Source: Arion vulgaris (taxonomy: Eukaryota > Mollusca > Gastropoda > Stylommatophora > Arionidae). From it: a stretch of DNA of 64,000 bases. The notes beneath the pieces were generated by a model. It was not told where the DNA came from. It made no database searches and saw only the letters and a list, made by a program, of their open reading frames with translations. The stretch is taken from positions 78,575,441-78,639,440 of the forward strand of contig CM036753.1 of NCBI GenBank assembly GCA_020796225.1, given 5' to 3'. Positions 1-12,200 of this stretch are shown here, in pieces; the stretch's first letter is position 1; each line of letters starts with the position of its first letter. A program made the position numbers and the translations under genes.

Positions 1-84
1 GTCAAGACACAGACCCCGAGAAGCCAGCAAGCAGGGACAATCTGTCGTTGTATCGGGTGGAACAAGGTAGTTAGTTCCACGTGG

Positions 85-830
85 TTCCAGTGAGAAATTC
101 TATACAGGTAGTAGAGTGGATAATAATTTCGAGTGATAGTTCATTTGCCACATGCCGAGCAGAAACAGTTGATGATAGATAAGACAGCTAGTTTATAATA
201 TATTCCAGCGTATGCTCATTTACCACATGCCGAGCAGAAGCAGTTGATGATAGTTAAGATAGCCAGTTTAAAGATACTCCAGGTATTCTCATTTACCACA
301 TGCTGATCAGATAGCAGTGATGATAGATAAGACAGCCAGTTTATAAAATATTCCAGCGTATGCTCATTTACCACATGCCGAGCAGAAACAGTTGATGATA
401 GCTAAGACAGCCAGTTTATAAAATATTCCAGCGTATGCTCATTTACCACATGCCGAGCAGAAACAGTTGATGATAGCTAAGACAGCCAGTTTAAAAGATA
501 CCCCAGCCTATTCTCATCGGCCACGTGCTGACCAGAAAAAGCAGTTGAAGATAACTAAGACAGCCAGTTTATAATACATTCCAGTGTATTCTCATTTGTC
601 ACGTGCTGATCAGGAAGCAGCTAATGATAGCTGAGACAGCCAGTTTATAATATACTCCAGCGTATTCACTTTTGCCACGAGCTATCAGAAGGAAATTTAT
701 GCTAACCAAGACAGCCAGATTGATCTATCCCAACGGTTACCAAGTTAACCACGTGCAGGACAGAGGATCCAGTCGTCGTGATAGGACTTTCTCGTCGGCC
801 AGATGCTAGTCAGAGACGATTTAGCAGTGA
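85..830. repeat. 75-bp minisatellite array, about nine copies
   Basis: A unit containing CCACATGCCGAGCAGAAACA recurs with starts of the CATGC-type core at about 151, 226, 299, 374, 449, 524, 600, 676 and 750, a spacing of 73-76 bp. Central copies (226-524) are nearly identical, while the outer copies drift, as expected of an array homogenised in the middle. The repeat has no open frame. It lies in the intron upstream of the first visible exon of galactosylceramidase copy A, or in an element inserted there. Confidence 0.9.
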
Positions 831-1089
831 ACAGATTTAGTTAGGAGTGTTTTTGTTCATTCATTTTATTTCAGGGACATTTAAATTAGGACTTCAGTAA
901 ATTGTTTTATGTATGAATTTGTGATTATTCGTAGAATTGCAGTTTTAATAAAAGTTGAGGATCATATTGACTGATTCTCACATAGATAATTATTCAAGGG
1001 CCATGTGTTGTTTAAGTTAGTATATTGTGTGTGTTTAGACATAACTGAAGGATTCTTATTAGTGGTTTGGCCACTTAATAAGAATGCAT

Positions 1090-1310
1090 CCAAACTCCAC
1101 AGTATACAGAGTCTTCTACAACAGAACATCGGAAAGAAGGCAAGAGGAAGACCACGGAAAAGATGGTTAGATGGCGTGGCAGCATCCTGTGAAAGAGCAA
1201 AGATAACAATCACACAAGCCACCAGAACAGCGCTAGACAAAAACAGAAACCACGACACTGAGGGAACAACAGGTAGCAGTGTGAGCAAAGAAGAAGAAGA
1301 AGGATTATAG
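1090..1310 (+). mobile_element. LINE reverse transcriptase C-terminal remnant
   Basis: The plus frame reads KKARGRPRKRWLDGV followed by a degenerate Ala/Thr-rich segment. This is the typical C-terminal tail of non-LTR retrotransposon polyproteins (RGRPRxRWLDxV, then a DRxxWR-like stretch). Only the tail remains. It is preceded by a small hairpin at 1052-1085 and lies in the intron before copy A exon 11. Confidence 0.6.
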
Positions 1311-1515
1311 TCACAGGCAATAGAATTTATATACATTAGACAGGGCATGAAAACGATACGGTTACACTGGATCGGGAAAAAAAAAAAAGACTGCCATTGT
1401 AGTGTGAGACTGTTGAGGTGTAAATGGATATAGAAGTTTGAACATAAAAATGTTAAAGTTAAGCATATTTCACATTACTAGCTGTTCTAGCAAGTTTTTA
1501 TTTTCTGTTGCTCAG

Positions 1516-4500
1516 CACATACAACTCAGTTCACTTCCATTGGCTGGAAATATCTTAACCATACCAGTGGAGTTGGAAAGTTGCAAGTGGTGGTTCCTAT
1601 GTTGGTCTTGTTAGCCCTGATAATAGTGATCTCACAATCATCATTGAGACCTTGGTAAGAGTTAATTTTAAAGTCATTACTTGTCCCGAAACTAGACTTT
1701 AAATTATATGTTTTGTATTTATTAATTGATTGATAGGACCATCATCATTGCACTTCGTTGAGTAGCCATGTGTGCTCCGATCTATTTCTTATGCAGGAAG
1801 ATCTCAGTGGCAGTGCACAAACTCCATAGCATCGTCGAGGTGCCGATATAATTTAGAAGATGGTGAAAATATTTTGAAGGAATCAAATTTTAAAAACATT
1901 TCTAATGAATTTTGCTCTGGTAGCGGCTTTCCAGCCTGCTCTTCTCGATTTTGAACTGCCAAGTGTTCTTTTACATGCTCAATGTGAAATGACTTACATT
2001 TTATCATCTGAATCCGATAGGATTAGAAACATTATTTCACATACACTGATATCAGGTATCTCTGGAAAAATAATCCTGATGGCTTCACGAGGGCGCTAAC
2101 CGAGTACCTGTGAAATGAGAGGTGAGCTCCTAACCTCTACGCTACAAAGACCCCTAGGTTTTACATTTTAAACCTTATATTTTTTTTTTTTTAAATGAGA
2201 AAGTTAAAGCAAAATCATTTACTTGCCATGTCACTTTTACACGTTATTTGATAAAATGTTATACATTTTTGTACATACATAAATACATACAGTAACAGAC
2301 AGCATGCTTCAAGTCTTTAAAACACAAGACCCTAGGCGTGAGTCAACTTTGACTGCCTCCCTATGACCAATCAGATCTGATACCACTCTACAGTATAACT
2401 CCAGATGTGAAACTTTAAAGTGGGATTTTTCTGTTTATAAAATCTTACCAATCTGTACAAATTTGTGTCCTGTTGGATAATATGCATACATTTTTACTGA
2501 GGTGTGCCTGTCCTACACTCTATAGGGGACACAACATTCTCATGTTCTTGGTGCTAACCACACAGATTTGTTAACTTGACTGATAAGAACGAATGCAAAT
2601 AACAAACACGAGCATAACGAAAATGACACCAACAAAATTAATTATATTATTATAAATTAATAAAAACACTAAAGAGCTAAGATTCATAGTTAATATTCAG
2701 TTTGACTAGAAATTTCTAAAAGCATTTTTAAAGTAAATTTACTGCTATAAGTTTCTTAATTGATGTTTTTTTTTGTCAACAGACACATGATCATTCAATC
2801 TGCATCAGGCCTCCCCTGCCAGCTTACTCTGTAACACCACAGAATGTGACTATTACTCTTAACGGCCATTTGGTAAGTCTTCTTTACATGGAACAGCTTA
2901 AAACATATTCTGCAACATGAATTCTAATATGAACTTGAATGTTTAAAAAAAAGCAGGGATCAATTTGAGGCTTTAAAAATAATATTTAAAAATATGAATT
3001 GTAATATTGGCATTCAAAACATTTCAATATTTTAGTGACAGAATTTTCCATTTTTACTTGGTTTTGATTTTAGTATATACTATTTTTATTCACCTTTAAA
3101 CAAATTTGTGGAACAACATATTAATGCAAATCAGAACTGACATGCATAGCAGATGAACTAGAATTTTACTGCATGCCATAATTTAAGAGAGGACATTAGA
3201 CATATTGATACAGAAGCATATTAATAACACAATGGACTGGTAAAATGACTAATAAAGATGTGCTGAGAGAGGTAAATGGAAAAAAAATCATCTGATAAAC
3301 GTCCAAATGAAGTAATGATTTTTTGTGTATATAATGCAGACAAAAGTGGTCAAAACACACTGACAACTTAAAAAAATTGTTTGGAAGGGTGATAAGAGGA
3401 CCACAGAGAGAAGACATTGAACATCCCAACATTATATAATCAAAAAGTATCAACACCTGAGTTGATTGCCACAGCTGGAAATAGATAGTTGATAAAATCC
3501 AGTATTGCTGACATCCACAGGCATGGTACCCGATGATGATGATGATTAAACTAATATAAGTCCATTACCAGAATTTGTTATGACATAATAGAAAAGTCAG
3601 TTAGAAATTAGTAGTGAACATTTTGTTTGACTAATATACATTATACCTTTGTTGCATTTCTCAGGCCGGCATTTCTCAGTTGTATGTCTGGTACAGTAAA
3701 CTTAATTATAATGGAGATGCAAGCAGCATGTTTAACTCTCTGAGTCCACTGAAGGTTTGTTAACTTAACAAAACTATTTCTGTTATTTCATTTTGAAAAG
3801 CAACTATTCCATTTTTAGAATATTTATTATCAATGACCACCTATAAATAAAATTCCCAGATAAAACTTAAATATATATATATATTTTTAATTTTAGGAGT
3901 AGATAAGTCGGGACATTTCTAGACTTAAGCGTATTTGTTTCATTCTTAAAGATAGATAAATCTGGGTGTTCTTAAATTAGTTAATGCACTGGCTTCTTAA
4001 ACAAAATATAGCTTGGTTGTGACTGATTATGATCAGTGCTTCATTTGACTTAGCTGCAAATGGAGATTTGACTTTATAAATTAGAGAAATAAGTTCATAA
4101 CCACCATTGAAGCTAAGAAGGTGTGCTTGGTTGTCCGTACTTTATCTTGAAACACGGGGTCTGTGCTTACTGAAGTGATCTAGTCACTTCAACTTTTATC
4201 TGTCATGACAGATTTTTTTTGTTTCTTCACTTCATTTGCACTTAACGGGAGTCTCTGTGGCTAAGTGGTTTTGCCTTGCAAATCAAAGGTCTTGGGTTTG
4301 AATCTGCGCCGTTCTGTTCACTGGTGCACTTTTTCCCAGAGACCCCAAGGATTGTTGCAGGAGCTATGGAGTTTGTGCTTTGTTCAATACTCTTGGTAGA
4401 TGCTGTGCCATTTCTGCAGAGAGGGACCAGGTCATAGGGGGTAAAACCCAGTGCAATGAAGTTAATCCTTCGGCTTTAAAACCCCTTTGAACAAGCAGAA

Positions 4501-6121
4501 TGGGAGAAATAGCCAACAAAATAATACTTCTTTCTTCTTCGAACGCTCTATATCGACCACTTATCAACCAATCTGTGTTATTTGTATCACTATACTATAG
4601 ATGGAAACTGCAGTAAAACTATGTATAATGGCGAAGCATGTATTACTGTAGTTTTACAATATACAAATACTTGCAAGTCCTGGCAACACATGGGTGGAAA
4701 TAATCCAGATGAAGCAATAACTTTTCTAAAAATGATCTAATCTTTCAAACTGGATGTTGATTATAAAAGTTTTATCTAAAGATCTAACTACTTATAGTAT
4801 CCATATACTTGTACTGTAACAATTGTCACAATGCTTGTCACCTGTGTGTTGCCTGGGCCCACAAGGGAAGCAAAGAATAATACCACTGCGACCTACAAGG
4901 CATGTCGTAAGAGGTAGCTGATGTTGGGACCTACGGAAACTACCCTAGTAAATAAAATCGGATCGCAGAAATCGGATTTGTTGGCCTACTTGCAGGTGCA
5001 TAACTGGCACAACGTACAATCTCTCTTAGGCTCAGATCACATACAAATCACAAAGAGTGGTTAACAAGTGGTCGATATAGAGCATTGAAGAAAGTAATGC
5101 TTGTAACATTCATTGCCTATGTTATGGAGACACAATTCTAACAGATTTTAACATATGGTAGCATTTTGTGTGTATCGTGATTTACTTTTAGATAGTGACA
5201 GCTTAATATTTAATTATTTACTTAGGTTGTCAACAATTCAGTTCAACTCAGTCTAGGGTTGGATGAAGTATACACACTGACCACATTACCTGGAGGTTTG
5301 AAGGGATCTTATCCTGCACCTCCACCTGCCGGTCAATTCCCACTCCCATACTCAGAAAACTTTGAAGGTAAAATCTGATTTCTGAAAGAATTATGAGTAT
5401 TTTATATATTTTTTTACTACGAAATCAAAAGTGGTATGCTACAAACATTCTGTATCGGCTGTTTCATATTTCTTCTGGAATTAAATATTTTAGTAGTTTT
5501 TGACATTGCTGTTGCATTAAAATTTTGTGGTTGCATATTTTCCTATTTATGAGCCATGGGGACATTTTTGTCTAACTCCCCTAATTTTTTTCAACATCAT
5601 CCATTTTTGTTTAACCTGGTGAAAAATTGCAAACCATATTGTGGTTTGCAATTGCCTCTTTAACTGAAGACTGCAGAAGTTCCATGATTAATTTTTGTCA
5701 CTGACACTATGTTTCTTCCACATTGTCAAAGTTTGTTTCTAAACTAGCATTTTTTGTGAGAATAAAATTTATTCAAGACTTGGTTCAATGGTAAATATTA
5801 GTGACTACTACTCTGGTTTTCATGGTGTATGAGGTGTTTTACTTCTACGTAGAGACTTTTCACAAGCTAGTGTTGTTATGGCTATTTCTTCACATTCACG
5901 TATCTAATACCTATATATATATATATTCCTCTTGCACCATTATACCTTACATAGGGCCTGCAAGAAATTTCTTCATACTGCTCAATCACTTCCATGGAAT
6001 TGAGTCCGATATTACTTGCCTTTCTCAGCAAAGTTCACCTAAGGGTTTCCCTAGGGCATCCTCTCTTTATTGGACCATTGGCTCCCATTTCAGTGCCTGC
6101 TTTGGTATTCTTTCATCATTT

Positions 6122-6218
<97 letters not shown>

Positions 6219-9200
6219 CAAATATTAAAGTTTGATTACATTAAAAAAATTAAAAGTTTTCTGAATGACTGTTGACAAAGATAATCATTTATATATTCAT
6301 TAGATAAATATAAGTATATCAGCCTGCATTTCTAGGATTATGTTTATGGTATATGTTTCTGAAATGGGTTTCATTTTGAATAAACTTGTTTTAGGCAATT
6401 TTGTAACAATCATGTATAGTCATCTTTATAAAACTATTGCAGCTGTCAAATGTCCACAAATTAGCACTGTAATAGAACTACTATGAATATGTTTCACTTT
6501 TACTTTAGGTTATCAATTACATGAAGAGCCATATAATCTAGCTCAGCAAACTGGATCTTTTGAAGTTCATAAAAGTGGAAGTAACAAGTTCCTCAGACAG
6601 ATGGTTTTGAAGGCACCTCTTGCTTGGTGTGAAGCAGAGAAGCTTAAGAAAGCTGTCAATGTTATTGGTAATATCACATGGTAAGATAATTATATATACA
6701 AGTTGAACAGTATATTTTGTAGTAGTTTGCTTGTACACTTGCATCTTCTTCTTATCTTCTTATTCTAATATGTAATTCTACTGTGTCCCACCATTACAGG
6801 CTTTTTTGACTGTTTAACAAAAAATAATTAGGGTACTGATCAAGAATAGATATAAACTGAGTTCCATATAAAACATAAAAATGTCTAAATATGGATTCAA
6901 GCATTAGTCATTTAGTGTATTTCAGTTTAGAATGTCTTCATTGCACTCCGGCATGTCCATAGGTGCTCCGATCTCCTTCGCAATATCTCCAACAGCGTCC
7001 ATCTAACGACTCACCATACCAGTACGATCTTGATTGATGAGCCTACTCATATACCTGTTGTGCTGTTCTTTTCTTGCTACTCCCAGCTTCTGCAATCTAG
7101 TAGTTGATGTGGATTGATTTAAATGAAAATCTTCTTTGTAGCCACACTCTATGTGGGCGTCCAAAATATCAGCTCTATCCATTGACTGACCCGCTGATAT
7201 GGTGGAAGAGCCAACCAGCATGTCTGCTCTCTCATTATCAACGACACCCATGTGACCCCAGAATGAAGATAAGCGTGATTCTGCAAATTGTTGACGCTTG
7301 TAGTGATTGTCCATTGCCTGCGCACCGAACCAGCCTCCACCTTTCGGATCATACTCGATGAATCACTCGGAATGCACGCATGAGTGTAGTTTTGTGAATC
7401 CAGCCAGAGTAGTGCATTAGTCACCGTCAGTATCTCCATTGTCATGCTGCTTGTTGTCATATGAAATGCACCACTGGCTTCCTGGACCAATCTGCCACAT
7501 GGACTTGTGGAGAAGGCCCAGCGACTTTTGTGACAAACTACTGATCCATCTGTGTAAATCACGTCACCTTCAGTGCAGTTTTCATCAATGATGACTTTGA
7601 CGTCTGCATCCAATGCCACATGATTCCTCTCTCTGCAACTGTTGTCAAATTTAATGAAGGTTGAAAAAGTGTTCCCATATACTGAAGGCACCGGTATTCA
7701 TTCTTCCCCATGGACAATATTTGTGAGCCCGCATACCAACTGAACAGTGTCTGCAGCACAGCCAACCCACAACATGCCTCACTTTAAAATCAATTTCCAC
7801 CAATGCTGCGGAGCAGCTCTTGCAATGAGTGATCCATTTTAGCACTTAGTTTGAGATACACACATGCTCTTGCTATCTTTGAGTCTATACTCCTTGGTTG
7901 GGAAATCCAGGAGAAACCTCATCGCCATGCAGGGTGCATCCCTTGTGCCACCGAGAATAATATGCATAGCTTCATTCTGTATTCTCTCCAGTCTTTCAAT
8001 TTGCATTTTACTAAGTGAGGATGGCCATTGCATAGTCAATGGTGGAAAGAACCAGCATCTGATCAAGGATGACAAGCAGTCATTGCTCAATATTAGCAGC
8101 AGCCATAACTCTCATTGCGGTAGCATAGTTGTTAGTGAACTCGCTTTTCAATGCTGGTGGTCTGGGTTCAACTCCCGCAGTGCGCGTGGAATTTTCCCGA
8201 CCGCGACGGCTCTCAGGTCGACCCAGCCTCAACTGGGTACCAGACATGCTCTGGGAAAGTAAAGGTGGCTGGCGTGATGCTGACCACATCGCCCATCTTG
8301 TGGTCAATAAAAAATACAGGCCTAACACTGTATTGCCCTATATACCACAAGGTATGAAAGGGTTCTTTTACTTTACTATAACTCTCATTGCCGCTAAACC
8401 TTTACGTGCCTTGACAATGACATACTTAACATGTTACCTGAAACACAGGCTGCGGTCAAATTTCACACCCACAAATTCCATCAATTTAGCTCTGGACAAA
8501 CCAACACCGCAAAGTTTTACAATAGGTGTACATGCGTCAACAGTGTAAATATTGAGGGAGAACCATGTTACTGCCGCTTTTGTAGGGTTAACTAGTGTGC
8601 CAGAGACATCACACCAGTTTGTGATGCTGTCAAGTTCGTTCTATATCTCACCGGCAATCGCGTAACTGTCTTTACCCTGTCTATATGTTTATTTATTGGT
8701 GAGTAGTTTTTGTTGTTGTTTTTAGTTTGCTTTTTTGCCTCCTTGAATTAACTGTTAAAACGCCTGAGTGGTTACCGGGACCCAAATTTGGGGTGTAAAG
8801 CATATAACCATTGTTACCTTCCACGCATGTCGTGAGAGGCGACTAAGGAAGTTTGGCTGAAATCGGATGCACATGTCCTAAACGTGTAGAAGTCTGCGTT
8901 TAGGGTCTACCAAACCAATGTGCAACGTATACATGTTCTTGGCTAAGATCAATCATATCACAAAGTGTGATTAAAATTGGTTGTAAAGCACGAACCCGAA
9001 GAAGAAGAACTGTTAAATAGTTGAGGAAATAACTGCGCATGGAAAGAGTTATGTCAAATGTGTAGACATGTAATTGATCGTTGTGGTATTTTTAAAGTTA
9101 ATTTACCATATAAAAAATCTAAATTTCACAATAGTTACTTGTATTTGTCAGTCTGAAATAGATTTTGTTTGTCAGTAAAAAAAAATAAATGTCAGTATAA

Positions 9201-12200
9201 TTGTTTTGCTAAATGGTTATTCCATTTTTAAACAGGACTGATCTATTTGTTGAAGTTGACTTTGAGTTACCCTCAGTAAATGCTTCAACTGGTGTGTTTG
9301 TTGCTGTACGAATAAATCAAGGAGGTTGTGAGTTGATGAACACTTGGGGTATATACCTCTTTGCAACTTCAGACTACAAGTACATTCTTGCAAATGATCC
9401 TTGTAAGTATTTTTGGTGCAGTTATATTTGTTCTCTACATTAATAAATTTATATTTATATATCGCCCGAGTGGTTAACGGGGCCAAATTTGGGGTGTGAA
9501 GAATAGAATCACTGTTACCTGCGACGTATGTCGTAAGAGGCGACTAAGAAGATTTGGCTGAAATTGGATGCATGTGTCCGCTAGGGAATGCTAACCGAAA
9601 CAAATGCTTACAGAAACGAATGCACCAGGCCATAAGGCACATAACATGGTGCAACGACCCTCACAATGAGGAATGGGATAACGGATTCTACGGTCGCCAA
9701 TCTGCCTCTGAGACTTAGCCGCGCATGAAGAATGTCACACCTACCATCACAAGGGTGGCGAAAACTTACTGCGGGAAGAGATCGGCACAAACGGGAAGCA
9801 GAAATCATAGGAATTATATCCTACAGAACTACCCCCAGTATGAAGACTTGAGAAGAAAGAGGTGGCCCACTTACACCAACGTTCAAGACAAACTGTATGG
9901 CGTGGCAGATAATCTGAGGCAAACTCTGCCTTTATTAGAGAACCCAAAATCCCAATCTAGTGAGAACGCAGAAGATGTAATTTTCTTGTGTGTTAGTCTT
10001 GTCCAACTAATACATGTTATTTGCTTTTGCCGCTCTTGATATTCCATCACAGCAAGAGCAAATTTCTGCCATTTTTAGATGGTACTTAAATATTATTTGT
10101 TATGGAATTGTTGTGCTATATAATGTAGAATATCATATTAATATGTGAAGTTGGTGTCAAACAATGGTTAATCTATGGAAAAAAAAGATAAAACATGTAG
10201 TTTCAAATTATAGTGCAGTTGTCCATCGAGCTGAAAAATTGAGACCATTCTTATATTTTTAAGTTGAGAAATATAATAGAATCTCCATCTCCAGCGCTGT
10301 CAACTGTTGAATATTGGGCCTGCTTTTCCATTACACACCACACTCTACACTTCCTACCAGAAGTGAATCATATCAGACTTTGTTAGGAAAAAAATTTACT
10401 CATGATCTGAAGGCCACTGTTTGTTTTCAAGCCCCCATCCTTTAGAACACACAGCAAACTGCCTGATCTTGCCACAACAACCCCACTATCATGAATAAAT
10501 TTACATTACTGCACAGTTTAAACACCTGCTAGTTATATTTCATTTTAATGAACTGTTATTAATAACATTAATAATGGACTTTAATTCCATACATGTAGTC
10601 TGTTTTTACATAAGCTTGTCTGGTATCACACCTTCTGCATTTTCTCAAGAATAACCACTGTATATATAAACCTCTTTGTGATTTAAGCCTTGAACAGTAA
10701 GTACAATGTAATGCAAGTTTACAGCATATCTGCAAGTCTTTCAGCCCAACACAATTAATTTTCAAAATGTCTGATGTAACAAATTTATTTCTAATGATTA
10801 TCATTTCCAGGTTTATCAATCATAGTGAGCCAGCAACAGCAGATTGTATATCAATCTTTTGTAAACATGACACTAACATTACAAATAATTTGTTTCATTT
10901 TGGTTTGTCTACAGTTCAGAACACAGTATTAACATCCGGTAACTTACCTGCAGGAGGAGGCTGGCACAAACTTTCTCTCTTTGTTCAGGTAAATCTGTTT
11001 TTTTCAATTTGTTAGTCTTTGTTCCAACTTAGGACACTGATACAGTTATGCCCAGCGAAATAGTTTATAGTCCCAGTGTAAGATTTAGTAGGTGTGCACG
11101 ACAGTGTTCATTTTGTCTAGTCACTTTGTTTTGCATCAAGTGTATTATCTTACTAGCATGCTGTATATTTTGGTGGCTGATCCATGTTTACATCAAGTTT
11201 TATTCTACATTACTTCTCTTGTATATGGAAAATAAGAGGAAAGATTTGGAAACAATTGTAGACAATTTTGATGTGCTAGACGTAGATCATGCTAAAGGAA
11301 GCAACCAAATTGGATATTTTTCAGTGAATGTGTTTGAAGATCCATGAAGGAAAGACTAAAATGCTGATGGTAAATGTGACCAGCAGTGTGAAATTTATCA
11401 AAATGAGAGTGGCAAAACTAAAGGAATTATTAAATGAAAAATAACACATTTTTTAAGGAAGTAAAAAAAACACTCCTGGGGAACAGATGATGTAAAATCA
11501 ATACAGAATGTAAGAGGGACATTTGGCATGTAAAAAAACAAAATGACATTAAACGAAACTTGAGTGCTAAGATATGGGTCCTTAATTGAAATGTAAAATT
11601 GGTTCTACAGCATGTGTCTGAAACATGGTGGATAATCAAACAAAATATCCAAGACAGCAGATTTTCATAAACAGATGCTTGTGGGGGATACTTGGTATGC
11701 AGTTATTCAACAGTTACTAATGTGTGCTTTTGAGAGAGGGCAGGCTTGGATACAGCAGGAAATCTTAAGGGCGTCACATGGACGGGTCATTCACTACAAA
11801 AGCTAGTAACAGATATTACCAGGCAATCACTGTCATAGAACTTCCAGGGAATATAAGTAGATAGATCGAAGAATGCCAGATGAAAAGGCTGATATGGAAA
11901 GAAACGGAACAACTCGAGAGAATTGTACAGAATATAACTGCTTAAAAGGGAGTAGATGAATGCCTATGAATCCCTCCATGATGACAAAACATATGCATAG
12001 ACTTCATCTATCTGCTGTGCTCTTATGGCACAAATGACTAAACAGCAAAAGATCTACAGGGCTATCCCCTGTACAGACAATCTAGAAAGGATTACTGACC
12101 AAACAATACAACATTATATGGAAATAAAGAAGAGCATCAAACAACACTGGAGTTCATCATGAGAACTTGTAGCTGTGCAAACATTTTAAGTGACCACAAA

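Noticed and set aside
1..975. Possible LTR of a retrotransposon (minisatellite followed by AATAAAAGTTGAGG and a CA-type end)
   Set aside because: No matching second LTR, primer-binding site or gag/pol sequence is visible in the window.
1804..2007. Antisense frame in a copy A intron
   Set aside because: It is a shadow of a dispersed repeat also found at 43118, 57300 and 61115.
4250..4320. Candidate tRNA gene
   Set aside because: Box A and box B are present, but the acceptor and anticodon stems do not close and a SINE body follows. The same holds for the heads at 8119, 42216, 51293 and 53040.
5801..6235. 144-codon open frame
   Set aside because: The C-terminal third is translated TA microsatellite, and the N-terminal part overlaps an antisense LINE fragment.
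9725..10039. 104-codon open frame in a copy A intron
   Set aside because: It overlaps a repeat-like segment with no family motif and no splice structure. It may be old element sequence, but this cannot be shown.
11048..11347. 99-codon plus-strand frame with a hydrophobic stretch
   Set aside because: No homology recognised. It lies in an intron of copy A, and a single hydrophobic run in AT-rich DNA is expected by chance.
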